Below, piece by piece: positions 1 through 8,905 of a stretch of DNA of 36,483 nucleotides; position 1 is the stretch's first letter; every line of letters begins with the position of its first letter. The DNA lies in NCBI GenBank assembly GCA_945861435.1, contig CAMAUX010000010.1:1-36483 (forward strand), in the 5' to 3' direction. Origin of the DNA: Chthoniobacter flavus (GTDB lineage Bacteria > Verrucomicrobiota > Verrucomicrobiia > Chthoniobacterales > Chthoniobacteraceae). The notes beneath the pieces were generated by a model. It saw only the letters and a list, made by a program, of their open reading frames with translations, made no database searches and was not told the origin of the DNA. A program made the translations under genes and the position numbers.

Positions 1-1
1 T

Positions 2-150
2 CTCCCTGCCGATAGAGTCCGCCTACTCCATTCCTGGAAACACTCCGGCTTCAATGTCCACCATGGCGAATCTGTCCCCCCAGAAAACAAGGCTCTCCTG
101 GAACAACTCACCCAGTACATCCTTCGCAATCCCTTCTCGGTCGAAAAAAA
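2..150 (+). pseudogene. IS91/IS801-like transposase, 3' fragment
   Basis: The reading frame starting at base 2 encodes a stretch that includes HSGFNVHHGESVPP, then ALLEQLTQYILRNPFS and VEK. This strongly resembles the C-terminal part of Y2 (IS91/IS801-type) transposases, where a HSGF-V motif is followed by a YI-R-PFS-EK motif. The rest of the gene lies left of the window. The similarity stops after the VEK motif near base 148, so the end of the protein is also lost. The frame stays open straight into the next gene, whose proper start is much further on at 287. This is therefore a relic joined in frame by accident and not a functional fusion. The family call rests on motif recognition alone. 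Confidence 0.65.
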
Positions 151-157
151 GGGGGAG

Positions 158-174
158 GCAGGCGGGACGCCTGC
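158..174. repeat. REP-like palindrome
   Basis: GCAGGCG-GGA-CGCCTGC is a perfect 7-bp inverted repeat with a 3-base loop. It lies exactly where the transposase similarity ends and before the signal peptide of the next gene. Compact GC-rich palindromes of this kind occur as dispersed repeats in verrucomicrobial and planctomycetal genomes. It could also fold in the mRNA leader of the next gene. No second copy was noticed in this window. Confidence 0.45.
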
Positions 175-286
175 GGTCTCAGGGGGCTGCCTCGCTACAG
201 TGTCCGATATCCAACAAAAAACGTCAGCAGAGTTACATCGCGGCGCGGGTTATCCTTCATGCGAGCCTAACGCCGCGTCCCAACCC

Positions 287-3200
287 ATGAAGCTCTTCAA
301 ATTCCCCGATCGTCTTCTTACAACCCTTGTTCTCTGGATCCTGCTTTCCTGTGCAGGCTGGGCGTTGGATCAAGGGCCGCTGCTCTCGCCGAAGGACGCG
401 GTATCAAAAATGACTGTTCCAGATGGATTCGCCGTCGACATCCTGGCAAGCGAACCCGACTTGGTACAACCGATCGCTTTCTGCTGGGACGAGCGAGGGC
501 GTCTTTGGGTGGTGGAGGGCAACACTTATCCCACACGCGCCGGCGAGCCCCCCACACCGAGGCCGGACGACGATCCGCAGCTCGACACGCTGACCTCCGA
601 AGAAAAGGCCAGTCTGTTTGGCGGCTCCGATCGCATCCTGATTTTCTCCGATGAAGACGGGGACGGCGTTTATGAAACGAGAAAAGTCTTTTTGGAGAAT
701 CTAAATTTGGTGTCAGGAATTGAGGTCGGTTTTGACGGCGTCTATATTGGGGCAGCACCGTATTTTCTCCACATACCATTGGATGCCTCCGGCGATAAAC
801 CGGCGGGCGCGCCGCGTGTGCTCGCGGACGGGTTTGGTTGGCAGGACACCCATGAAACGTTGAATTCGTTTATCTGGGGCCCCGATGGCTGGTTGTATGG
901 CTGCCACGGCGTCTTCACCCAGTCTCAAGTGCGTGTGTGTACGGGGCCGGTCGGAACAAGAAACCGCACTCCCATGAACTGTGCCTACTGGAGATGGCAT
1001 CCCGTGCGCCAAGTGTTTGAGTTATTTGCACAAGGCACCTCCAACCCGTGGGGGCTGGATTACAACGCAAAGGGCCAATTCTTTTCGGAAGCCTGCGTGA
1101 TTCCGCATTTCTGGCATGTCATCCCAGGGGCGTATTACCTGCGCCAGGGGATTCCGTTGGGCCACTTCAACCCCTACGTATACAAAAATATCGAAACGAT
1201 TGCCGACCACACTCATTTCTCGGATGGCAAACCGGTTATGGGGCAGGAAGCAAACAAGGGAGCCTCCGACGAGTTTGGCGGCGGGCACGCCCACTGTGGC
1301 TTGCTTATCTACGACGGGCTCAACTTCCCCGCCAAATATCGTGGGCAGCCGCTGCTTGGAAATATTCACGGCAAGCGAATCAATCAGGAGCAACTCATCC
1401 CTGAGGGTTCGGGGTACAAGGCCTCCCATGGGCCTGATTTCCTGAAGGCCAATGACTTCAATTTTACAGCGGTAACCCTCAAGCAGGCGCCGGACGGCTC
1501 AGTCGTGTTTAGTGATTGGTACGACCGGCAGAAGTGCCATTCTAGGAACACCGAAATTTGGGACCGTACCAATGGCCGGCTCTACCGCGTCAAGTACGCC
1601 GCTAATTGGAAGCCGTGGAAAGCGACTCCCGGGATTTGGGAGCCCGCGTCCACATTGGAATTGCAGCTTCAGGAAAACGGTTGGTTGAGCCGGACGGCAC
1701 GCCGCAAAATTGAGGAAGCCGCAGCGCGCGCGCCAATTGATGCGGGCTTAATCCAGCGGGCAAGAGAACTGGTTAAGTCTCAAGAGTCGGCGGAGGTCCG
1801 GATGCGTTTAATGTGGTGGCTGTTTTCCACGAATGCCGCCGAGAACACCGAGGTTTGGCGGGAGCGCCTGAGGGATTCCGACGCCGATGTGCGGCAATGG
1901 GCTGTGCGCCTGAGCGTCCAGCAGGGGCCAGTCGGCGAAGGGCTGGTGCGTGAGTATGAGCGTCTCGCGAAAGAGGATCCCTCGCCAGTAGTGCGTTTGG
2001 CGTTAGCGAGTGCTTTGCAAAGCCTCCCCTCGCCCTTGCGCTGGGGGCTGGCCGCGGCACTCCTGCAGCATGCGGAGGATCAGGCAGATCACAATTTGCC
2101 CCAAATGCTCTGGTATGGGTTGGAGCCAGCGGTTCCAGAAAACCCAGCCAAAGCGGTCGAAGTGGCGAAGGCGTCGCGGTTGGAATTGCCAACGGCATTG
2201 GTAGTGCGCCGCATTGCGGAACTGCGCAATGATACATCGAATGCTCTCCTATTAGGAGCGATGACACAGGCGGAGTCGGCTGCGGAAGCGAGGCGTTTCT
2301 TGGGACCGCTCGCAGAGTCTTTGCAAGGGCGGTTCAAAGTCCCCGCGCCTCAGACATGGTCAGCGGCGTATCAGCGGGTTGGCGTCTTGATTGCGAATGT
2401 GCAGGAGAGTGAAGTCCGCGAGGGTTTGCTCGATGCGCGAACCGCCGTCGGGGCGGCATTGAATGATGCAAAGGCCTGGCAAGAGCTACGCACGCTCGCA
2501 GAGGATCCGAAGGCTGGTTTGGGGCGTCGTCAGAGGGCCTTGCAAACGCTGGCCTCTGGTGGTGATGCGGCACTGGGCGACCTGCTGCTCCGTTTGCTAG
2601 GAGATGCATCCATGCGCATGGAAGTCCTGCGTGCAGGGGCGACCTTGTCCGTGGGCAGTGCAACAGAAGCCAGAGCCTTGCCGGCTTTTTTTAAAGCGGT
2701 CTTAGACCAATACCCGTCGCTTAATCCGAAAGAAAAATCCGCGGCTCTCCAGATCTATTCGGGGCGGATTGCAACGGCCAACTTGCTCATGGATGCCGTG
2801 GAGGCGAGGACGGTTTCCTTTCGAGACCTCTCGATGTACGTCGCGCGCCAGATTGCGAACCTCAAGGATGGGGCGCTTTCCCAGCGTGTGGAGAAGCTTT
2901 GGGGTAAGGTGGACGTTTCCAATACCGGAGCGAAGGCGGCGGCGGCGGCGAAAGAGCATGCGCGCTTGAAGGCGATCCTTACTCCCAATTACGTGAAAAC
3001 GGCCGACCTCCAAAAGGGGCGCGTCTTGTTTCAAAGCATCTGCGGGCAATGCCATCAACTCTTTGGAGAGGGTGGGAAAATTGGTCCAGACCTGACTGGG
3101 TCTAACCGCGCCGATTTGGACTACATCCTAGAAAACGTCACGAATCCGAGTGCGGTCATCGGAAAAGACTACGAATTGCACATCTTCACGCTCATGGACG

Positions 3201-4801
3201 GCCGCGTGGTAAGCGGCATGGTGCGCGCCGAAGACAATCAACTCATCACGGTTCAGTCCCCCACGGGCGAGGAACGGGTGCGTAAGTCGGACGTGCGTTC
3301 GGAGGAAAAACCGGGGATTTCCATGATGCCGGAGGGGCTTTTCGGCGCTTTGTCGAAGGAGCAAATGCGGGATCTGGTAGGTTATCTTAAAGTTCCGCAA
3401 CAGGTCTCGCTTGCGGGCGAAGCGCAAAAGCCGGCTGGGACTGGATATCGCGTGGAGGGGGCATTGGAGGCGGAGACGTTCAAAATATTACAGGTGCCGG
3501 GCGTGGCCACGGTGCAGGCGATGGGCGGGTTTAGGGATGGGGTATTTTCCGGGGATTCGCAGCTATTCTGGCGACGGGCGAAAGTTGGCGACGTTTTAAA
3601 GTTGGAAGTGCCAATCAAAGTGGCGGGCAAATTCCGCGTGCGCGCCGCCTTTTGCCGTGCGCCTGATTACGGGATCATTCGTGCGCGGTTTGCGGGGCGC
3701 GAGATGGAGCAGGGCGAGATGGATTTGTTTGGCTCAAAGGTGTCCAATACCGAGGCACTGGTGCTTGGCGTTGCTGAAATTGCCAGCCCTGGAACCGCAG
3801 TTTTGGAGCTTGAGCTGAGGGGAAAAAACGCGGCGTCATCAAACTTTGGCGCAGGCATTGACTATCTGCTTTTGGAAGCCGTGGATGCGAAAGGTGCGGC
3901 ACCTGCGCCTGCTGCGCCCGTATCAAAACCAGCGGCGCCAGCGGCCAAACAAGAAGCAGCGCGTCCTCCGGTAGCGAACCGAAAAAACATCGTCATGGTG
4001 GCGGGGAGACAGAGCCACGGGCCCGGAGCGCACGAGCATAATGCGGGTGTATTGCTCTTGAGCAAATGCCTCAGAGAGGGGGCGAACGCACAGGTAGAAA
4101 TGCGACTCCATCTCAACGGAGGCTGGCCTGCGCAGGAAGAACTCGACCGCGCCGACACACTGGTCGTCTATGCGGATGGATTTAACGGACATCCAATTCT
4201 TCAGGACAATCACCTCGAACAGGTCCGTGCCATGATGAAGCGCGGCTGTGGTCTGGTTTGCCTCCATTGGGCAACAGAAGTCCCTCAAGATCGGGGCGGA
4301 GCCGAATTTCTGGAATGGCTCGGGGGCTATTGTGACCCCGCTTGGAGCGTGAATCCGCATTGGACCGCCGATTTCTCCGAGTTCCCCACCCACCCTATCA
4401 GTCGCGGGGTACGCCCCTTTTCTACAACGGACGAGTGGTACTTCCACATGCGCTTTTTGGAGGGCATGCGCGGCGTGACGTCCTTGCTCTCAGCCGTGCC
4501 GCCTGAGTCGACAATGAGCCGTCCCGATGGGATGCGCTCTGGAAATCCGGCGGTGCGCAAAGCGGTGGCGGACAAGTTGCCGCAGTCGGTGGCTTGGGCC
4601 GTGGAGCGCGCGGATGGTGGCCGCGGATTCGGATTTACCGGCGGGCACTTCCATTCCGGCTGGGGCAATAACGACCAGCGCAAACTGATGCTTAACGCAA
4701 TCCTATGGACCGCCAAGGGCGAGGTGCCAGCCGAGGGAGTCGCATCCACAGTGACTCCCGAAGACCTCACCGTGAATCTGGACCCGAAGGGAAAGAAGTA
4801 G
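287..4801 (+). CDS. exported PVC dehydrogenase/heme protein fused to a ThuA domain
   Basis: A 1504-residue secreted protein. The ATG at 287 is preferred because a good signal peptide (MKLFKFPDRLLTTLVLW..., cleavage near GWA-LD) starts there; the frame is open further upstream only because it runs through a transposase relic. Residues about 35-430 match the PVC 'putative membrane-bound dehydrogenase' beta-propeller (TIGR02604 type). About 500-900 is helical and HEAT-like. C919-GQC-H923 is a c-type heme site in a TIGR02603-type domain. Residues about 1055-1200 form a probable beta-sandwich, followed by an Ala/Pro-rich linker (about 1202-1228). About 1233-1485 is a ThuA (trehalose-utilisation, glutamine-amidotransferase-like) domain starting NIVMVAGRQSHGPG. 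The family is thought to oxidise sugars or polyols outside the cytoplasm with electrons leaving through the heme; the substrate is unknown. The gene converges on the sulfatase array with an 85-bp gap. Confidence 0.88.
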   Translation: MKLFKFPDRLLTTLVLWILLSCAGWALDQGPLLSPKDAVSKMTVPDGFAVDILASEPDLVQPIAFCWDERGRLWVVEGNTYPTRAGEPPTPRPDDDPQLDTLTSEEKASLFGGSDRILIFSDEDGDGVYETRKVFLENLNLVSGIEVGFDGVYIGAAPYFLHIPLDASGDKPAGAPRVLADGFGWQDTHETLNSFIWGPDGWLYGCHGVFTQSQVRVCTGPVGTRNRTPMNCAYWRWHPVRQVFELFAQGTSNPWGLDYNAKGQFFSEACVIPHFWHVIPGAYYLRQGIPLGHFNPYVYKNIETIADHTHFSDGKPVMGQEANKGASDEFGGGHAHCGLLIYDGLNFPAKYRGQPLLGNIHGKRINQEQLIPEGSGYKASHGPDFLKANDFNFTAVTLKQAPDGSVVFSDWYDRQKCHSRNTEIWDRTNGRLYRVKYAANWKPWKATPGIWEPASTLELQLQENGWLSRTARRKIEEAAARAPIDAGLIQRARELVKSQESAEVRMRLMWWLFSTNAAENTEVWRERLRDSDADVRQWAVRLSVQQGPVGEGLVREYERLAKEDPSPVVRLALASALQSLPSPLRWGLAAALLQHAEDQADHNLPQMLWYGLEPAVPENPAKAVEVAKASRLELPTALVVRRIAELRNDTSNALLLGAMTQAESAAEARRFLGPLAESLQGRFKVPAPQTWSAAYQRVGVLIANVQESEVREGLLDARTAVGAALNDAKAWQELRTLAEDPKAGLGRRQRALQTLASGGDAALGDLLLRLLGDASMRMEVLRAGATLSVGSATEARALPAFFKAVLDQYPSLNPKEKSAALQIYSGRIATANLLMDAVEARTVSFRDLSMYVARQIANLKDGALSQRVEKLWGKVDVSNTGAKAAAAAKEHARLKAILTPNYVKTADLQKGRVLFQSICGQCHQLFGEGGKIGPDLTGSNRADLDYILENVTNPSAVIGKDYELHIFTLMDGRVVSGMVRAEDNQLITVQSPTGEERVRKSDVRSEEKPGISMMPEGLFGALSKEQMRDLVGYLKVPQQVSLAGEAQKPAGTGYRVEGALEAETFKILQVPGVATVQAMGGFRDGVFSGDSQLFWRRAKVGDVLKLEVPIKVAGKFRVRAAFCRAPDYGIIRARFAGREMEQGEMDLFGSKVSNTEALVLGVAEIASPGTAVLELELRGKNAASSNFGAGIDYLLLEAVDAKGAAPAPAAPVSKPAAPAAKQEAARPPVANRKNIVMVAGRQSHGPGAHEHNAGVLLLSKCLREGANAQVEMRLHLNGGWPAQEELDRADTLVVYADGFNGHPILQDNHLEQVRAMMKRGCGLVCLHWATEVPQDRGGAEFLEWLGGYCDPAWSVNPHWTADFSEFPTHPISRGVRPFSTTDEWYFHMRFLEGMRGVTSLLSAVPPESTMSRPDGMRSGNPAVRKAVADKLPQSVAWAVERADGGRGFGFTGGHFHSGWGNNDQRKLMLNAILWTAKGEVPAEGVASTVTPEDLTVNLDPKGKK

Positions 4802-4886
4802 GCGTCTCCTCCTGAGGAAGGTTTAGAGGAATACGAACAGGCTTGCCGCCCCTTCTCTGGGACGCGGGGCCAACGAAGGGTAAAGC

Positions 4887-6794
4887 TTAAAAATCCCAGC
4901 GAGTGGACTTGCCGGCTTCAGGCTTCACATTGATCCAGTCAATATCCACAGGCTCACTCGCGTGCGGCAAATAAATGCGCAGGATAGCCGCTCCGCCTTT
5001 GTTTGGGAGGTCCACGTCGATTTCCCGCCAGTCACCGCCTTTGAGGGTGTAGGCGAATTTAAGCAGTTCCTCCGGTTTGGCGTTAGCCTTCGGTAAAAGT
5101 TCAATAGAGCCTTCCCCGCCGCTTGCGGCTTTCATCCGAAAGCTGATTTTCGCGGGGCCATTGAGATTTGCTCCAATGCCAAGAAAAGGCGCGGTTCCCG
5201 TACCGGTGGCAGTGAGAATTCCGTCCTTAATGGCCGCAGCGCAATTGCGGTTTTTCCAGGCCGCAAGCGGCTCGTCTCTGGCGACCGGAGCTTTGCCATG
5301 ATTGGGGTTCAGCTTTGGAACCACGGCTTCTGTGTCCTTTAGAAACCCACTGATGAGATCGTTAAGTTCACGGACGAGTTCGGGTTTTTCTCCCGCAAGA
5401 TTATGTTGTTCGCCGAGATCGTTCTTCAGGTCGTAGAGTTCGAGTTCGTCAGAACCGTCGTCATTGCGTGCGTAGAACCGGATGAGCTTCCAGTCGCCCT
5501 TGCGGACGTAGGTGCCGGCGTAGAAACCGTCCATGACCGAGTCGCGCTTGGCATCGCCGTGCGGGAAATGACAGAAGATGCGGTCGCGGGCCGAATCGCC
5601 GCCGAGCAGAGCCTGAGACTGGTCAAGGCCGTCGAGCTTGAGATCGGCGTGCGGCTTGAGGCCGACGCAGGAGAGTAGCGTCGGGTAGAAGTCGACCGAC
5701 TGGAAAAGGATGTCGCTGGTGGCGGCGGCTTTGGCCTTGCCCGGCCAGGCGAAGATGAACGGCTCGCGTGTGCCACCCTCGTAGAGGGAGGCCTTGCCGC
5801 TGCGCAAGGGGCGATTGCTGGTCGCCGGGATGTCGCTGTAACCTTCCGGATCGGTCTTCCTGGGGGGGTAAGAGTAGCCGCCGTTGTCGGAATAGAAGAC
5901 AATGATCGTGTTGTCGGCGATACCTGCGTCGTCGATTGCCTGCAGGATCCGACCGACGCCGTCATCGAGGCTTTTCACCATCGCAGCGTAGAGGGCGTTG
6001 TGCTGCGGATTCTTCGGGTCGGCCTTGGCCTTAAAATGCTCGATGTAATCCGCGCGCGCATTCCAAGGGGAGTGCACGGAATAAGCCCAGTAATTGAGGT
6101 AGAAAGGCTGGTCCTTGTGCGCCTGAATGTACTTGGCAGCCTCCTTGGACATGCGGTCTTCGATGTGCATTCCGACCTCGTCCGTGATCGTGGGATCTTT
6201 GATGAACTTCCAAGGGGCAAGATAGCCGCCGCCGCCGGGGCCTGACGCATTTGGAGCGTGAGGGAAGTCCGAGTCGAACCCTTGGTCCATCGGCTCGTAG
6301 TGGTCGGCGGGCTTGAGGTTGTGGCCGAGGTGCCACTTACCGAAGTGCGCGGTGGCGTAGCCGGCTTCCTTCAAGGCTTCGGCCAAGGTGAAGTATTCTG
6401 GCTTCAGACGCGTCAGGCTGTTGGCATCGAGTAGGCGGACTTTACCGTTCTCGTTCTTGGCGAGGCGTTTCTCGAGCTGCACCGTCGGCAGATGGCAGAC
6501 TGGCGCCGTGATGCCGGTGCGGGCTGGGTATTGCCCCGCGAGGATGCTGGATCGAGTCGGAGAGCAGAGCGGGCTTGCGGCGTAGGCTTGTGTGAAACGG
6601 GTGCCGCGCTTGGAGAGGCGGTCGATGTTCGGCGTCTCGTAGAAGGTGCTGCCGAAGCAACCGAGGTCGTGCGCGCCAAGGTCGTCGGCGAGAATGAATA
6701 CGATGTTTGGCTTTTCGTTTTTCTTTTCAGCGGCGGTTAGCACTGCCAGGGGAGTCAGCAGCAGGGCCGTGAGGAGTGTGAAGCTGTGTTTCAT
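4887..6794 (-). CDS. secreted sulfatase A with C-terminal beta-sandwich
   Basis: A 635-residue formylglycine-dependent sulfatase. The start at 6794 gives the signal peptide MKHSFTLLTALLLTPLAVL, which matches the leaders of sulfatases B and C; an adjacent in-frame ATG at 6797 is equally possible. Metal-binding DD lies at residues 37-38 and the catalytic motif is C77-S-P-T-R81, where Cys is converted to formylglycine. HFGKWHLGH follows near residue 150 and the late metal site is in FYSDNGG. After the sulfatase fold there are about 115 extra residues with beta-strand character ending in DIDWINVKPEAG, resembling a carbohydrate-binding or galactose-binding-like module. It probably removes sulfate esters from a glycan in the periplasm or outside the cell. 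No maturase (FGE or anSME) is in the window. It is the last gene of the minus-strand array and follows a sulfatase tail relic by 22 bp. Confidence 0.93.
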   Translation of the reverse strand: MKHSFTLLTALLLTPLAVLTAAEKKNEKPNIVFILADDLGAHDLGCFGSTFYETPNIDRLSKRGTRFTQAYAASPLCSPTRSSILAGQYPARTGITAPVCHLPTVQLEKRLAKNENGKVRLLDANSLTRLKPEYFTLAEALKEAGYATAHFGKWHLGHNLKPADHYEPMDQGFDSDFPHAPNASGPGGGGYLAPWKFIKDPTITDEVGMHIEDRMSKEAAKYIQAHKDQPFYLNYWAYSVHSPWNARADYIEHFKAKADPKNPQHNALYAAMVKSLDDGVGRILQAIDDAGIADNTIIVFYSDNGGYSYPPRKTDPEGYSDIPATSNRPLRSGKASLYEGGTREPFIFAWPGKAKAAATSDILFQSVDFYPTLLSCVGLKPHADLKLDGLDQSQALLGGDSARDRIFCHFPHGDAKRDSVMDGFYAGTYVRKGDWKLIRFYARNDDGSDELELYDLKNDLGEQHNLAGEKPELVRELNDLISGFLKDTEAVVPKLNPNHGKAPVARDEPLAAWKNRNCAAAIKDGILTATGTGTAPFLGIGANLNGPAKISFRMKAASGGEGSIELLPKANAKPEELLKFAYTLKGGDWREIDVDLPNKGGAAILRIYLPHASEPVDIDWINVKPEAGKSTRWDF

Positions 6795-6816
6795 CATTAT
6801 ATTTCTTTGATGACAT

Positions 6817-6948
6817 TCAATCAAGCCGGCGGGCACTCACGTAATAGGCACCGCAGATCTCTTTGCCCTGATCGTCGAGGAAGGTACCGCAGAGCAAAGT
6901 CTGCCCCTGCTTGAGGGAGACGTTGAACACGGCAATCGTATCGTTCTG
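6817..6948 (-). pseudogene. sulfatase C-terminal tail relic
   Basis: Forty-three codons plus a stop are open with no start. They encode QNDTIAVFNVS near the beginning and GKEICGAYYVSARRLD at the end. This matches the C-terminus encoded at 10344-10500, apart from scattered substitutions, and also the last residues of the relic at 8501-8869. Similarity stops abruptly at the Gln codon around 6948; the bases between there and the stop of sulfatase B (7000) are unrelated. It is a stranded 3' end of an arylsulfatase-type gene lying just upstream of sulfatase A. Confidence 0.8.
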
Positions 6949-6999
6949 GGGCCAAAAGTGTCTGTCCCCTGCGACTCCTCACTATCCACCAGAGGGGTT

Positions 7000-8487
7000 T
7001 TAGTCGGTAAGGCCAAGGTAATGTCGATACCATCGTTTTTCCTCATCATTGAGCAGGTGATCGGGATCGCCGGGCGGAGCAAGCCGGCTGGTCCAGTCGG
7101 AAAGTTTCGCAGCCAAGTCGCGCGCGATCTCAGGATGCCCGATGATGAGATTGTGTTTTTCATGCTCATCGCTGGTCACATCGAAGAGGTAATTCGTTTC
7201 GTTGCCGACGTGGATATATTTCCATTTCCCGTTGCGCACGGCCGCCTGGTTCCAGAATCGCCAATAGAGCGCGGCGTGCGGCGGTTGAGAGACTTCGCCG
7301 GTCAGGTGCGGGATGAGGTTAACCCCATCCAACCGTTCATCGGCTGGCAAACCCGCCAGCGCCACGGCGGTGGCGGCGATATCGAGAGTGCTGACCGGCT
7401 GATTGTAAATTTTACCGGCCGGCAACCTTCCCGGCCAGCACATGATGAATGGCACGCGTATGCCACCTTCTGTGAGCATCCCTTTCTCGCCGATCCACGG
7501 ATCGTTCAGCGAACCATCCCAATCAGCGCTAGACTTGTTCACCGGCAGTAAATCCGCCTTGGGCTTCCCACGAGCAGCCGCGAGCGGCGCCCCGTTGTCA
7601 GACGTGAAAAAGAGGAGCGTATTGTTATCGATATTATATTGTTTGAGCGCGTCAGTAATTTGACCGACACCGTCATCAATCGCGGAAAGCATCGCTAGGG
7701 CGTGGCGGCGGCGTTCGGGCATCTCTCCGGGGAATCGGGAGAGATATTTCTCGGGGGCCTCCAGCGGCACATGCGGACCGTAATAAGCCAGATACAGGAA
7801 GAATGGCTGGTCGTGGTGGCGCTTGAGGAACGCGAGCGCGGCGGCAGTTTGCGTTTCCAGCCGATACCCGGGCTGTTTAACGATGGTGCCGTGCGGATCC
7901 AGCGTCTTGCCGTCGCAATCGAACGTGGCGAAGTAGCTGTGCTCCTCGCCCTGGAAGCATTCATCAAATCCCTGTGCCAGAGAGGAATACATTTTATAAT
8001 ATTGTCCGGGAATCTCCACTCGACCGTTTTTGCTGGGCGTGAGGCCGGGCAGATTTTTGCGCGCCCACTTGACGGAGGTTGCGTTGGGTTCGAGATGCCA
8101 TTTACCAACCTGCCCACTGACATAACCCGCTTTTTTCAGTCGTTCGGGAATCGTCTGCTCCTCCAGCGGCATTGGATCATCGGCGATGTTGTCGAGACCG
8201 AACTTCTGTTGATAGCGTCCAGTGATCAAACCGGCCCGCGAGGGGCTGCACTGCGGTGCGGTGACGTAACCGGCGGTCAGGCGCACGCCCTGCCCGGCGA
8301 GGGAATCAAGGTTTGGCGTTTTGATGTCGGGAACCTGGCGTTGGCAAGACAAGTCTGCATAGCCTTGATCATCCGTCAAAATGACGATGATGTTGGGCTT
8401 TCCTGCAGGCCTCGGTGCATCAGCAGCGTGCAGCACTGCCAAGGGCGCCAGCAGCAGGGTCGTGAGGAGTGTGAAGTTGTATTTCAT
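7000..8487 (-). CDS. secreted sulfatase B
   Basis: A 495-residue sulfatase. The ATG at 8487 is chosen because the leader MKYNFTLLTTLLLAPLAVL follows and a GAGAAG Shine-Dalgarno-like stretch lies about 6 bases upstream; the frame opens 10 codons earlier without a better start. Motifs: metal-binding DD at 39-40, catalytic C80-S-P-S-R84, GQVGKWHLE near residue 125, and FFTSDNGAP for the late metal ligands. Length is normal for a single-domain S1-family sulfatase with no extra C-terminal module. It probably desulfates a glycan outside the cytoplasm. Its start sits 13 bp after the stop of the deleted sulfatase at 8501-8869, inside the repeated tail-leader module shared with sulfatase C. Confidence 0.93.
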   Translation of the reverse strand: MKYNFTLLTTLLLAPLAVLHAADAPRPAGKPNIIVILTDDQGYADLSCQRQVPDIKTPNLDSLAGQGVRLTAGYVTAPQCSPSRAGLITGRYQQKFGLDNIADDPMPLEEQTIPERLKKAGYVSGQVGKWHLEPNATSVKWARKNLPGLTPSKNGRVEIPGQYYKMYSSLAQGFDECFQGEEHSYFATFDCDGKTLDPHGTIVKQPGYRLETQTAAALAFLKRHHDQPFFLYLAYYGPHVPLEAPEKYLSRFPGEMPERRRHALAMLSAIDDGVGQITDALKQYNIDNNTLLFFTSDNGAPLAAARGKPKADLLPVNKSSADWDGSLNDPWIGEKGMLTEGGIRVPFIMCWPGRLPAGKIYNQPVSTLDIAATAVALAGLPADERLDGVNLIPHLTGEVSQPPHAALYWRFWNQAAVRNGKWKYIHVGNETNYLFDVTSDEHEKHNLIIGHPEIARDLAAKLSDWTSRLAPPGDPDHLLNDEEKRWYRHYLGLTD

Positions 8488-8563
8488 GATTACTTCTCTT
8501 TCATGGAACGTCAGCAAGATAGCGGACGCTTACGTAACAGGCGCCGCAGATTTCCTTGCCCTG
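8443..8563. repeat. sulfatase tail-leader module, copy B
   Basis: This direct repeat contains, on the minus strand, the last codons of one sulfatase, a 13-bp gap with the ribosome-binding site, and the signal-peptide codons of the next. Bases 8443-8501 are identical to 10286-10344 (59 bp), and similarity continues to about 8563 at roughly 95%. A more diverged third copy spans about 6735-6948. Confidence 0.85.
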
Positions 8564-8869
8564 ATTCGCGCCGATGGGATTGAACTCAAAACCGAACCGC
8601 GTCTGAAAACGCCCAGTCATCAGTGCCGCACGCGAGGCCGCGCAAAACGGTGCGGTGACATAGCCGCTCGTGAATTGCGCCCCACTCGCCGCGAGTGCGT
8701 CGATCTGCGGCGTCGGGATGTCTTTCCCACCATAGCAACCGAGTTCGCCGCAACCAAGGTCGTCAACGTCGATGAAGATGGCATTGGGGCGGTGCTCGGC
8801 CGACGCGGAAACTCCAGCGAGTGTCAGGGCAGCGATGCCTGCTGTAAGTAAGTGGCGTATGGGTCTCAT
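8501..8869 (-). pseudogene. internally deleted mini-sulfatase (122 residues)
   Basis: The frame begins like a normal sulfatase: a signal peptide (MRPIRHLLTAGIAALTLAGV), then DVDDLGCGELGCYGG and a C76-A-A-S-R80 active-site motif of the allowed C-x-A-x-R type, followed by ALMTGRFQTRFGFE. At about residue 101 it jumps directly to NQGKEICGACYVSVRYLAD, the extreme C-terminus of the arylsulfatase type encoded at 10344. About 300-400 internal residues, including the late metal ligands, are missing, yet the frame is intact. It cannot be an active sulfatase as read. A deletion between sulfatase genes or within one is the simplest explanation. It is annotated as a pseudogene, although a short secreted protein could still be made. 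Confidence 0.82.
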
Positions 8870-8905
8870 CGGTTCGTTCTTGGTTAGGTTGTCGTGAGGG
8901 CGGCA

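Noticed and set aside
7702-8583. Plus-strand frame of 293 codons over sulfatase B
   Set aside because: It is antisense to a sulfatase with all catalytic motifs and has no protein-like features.
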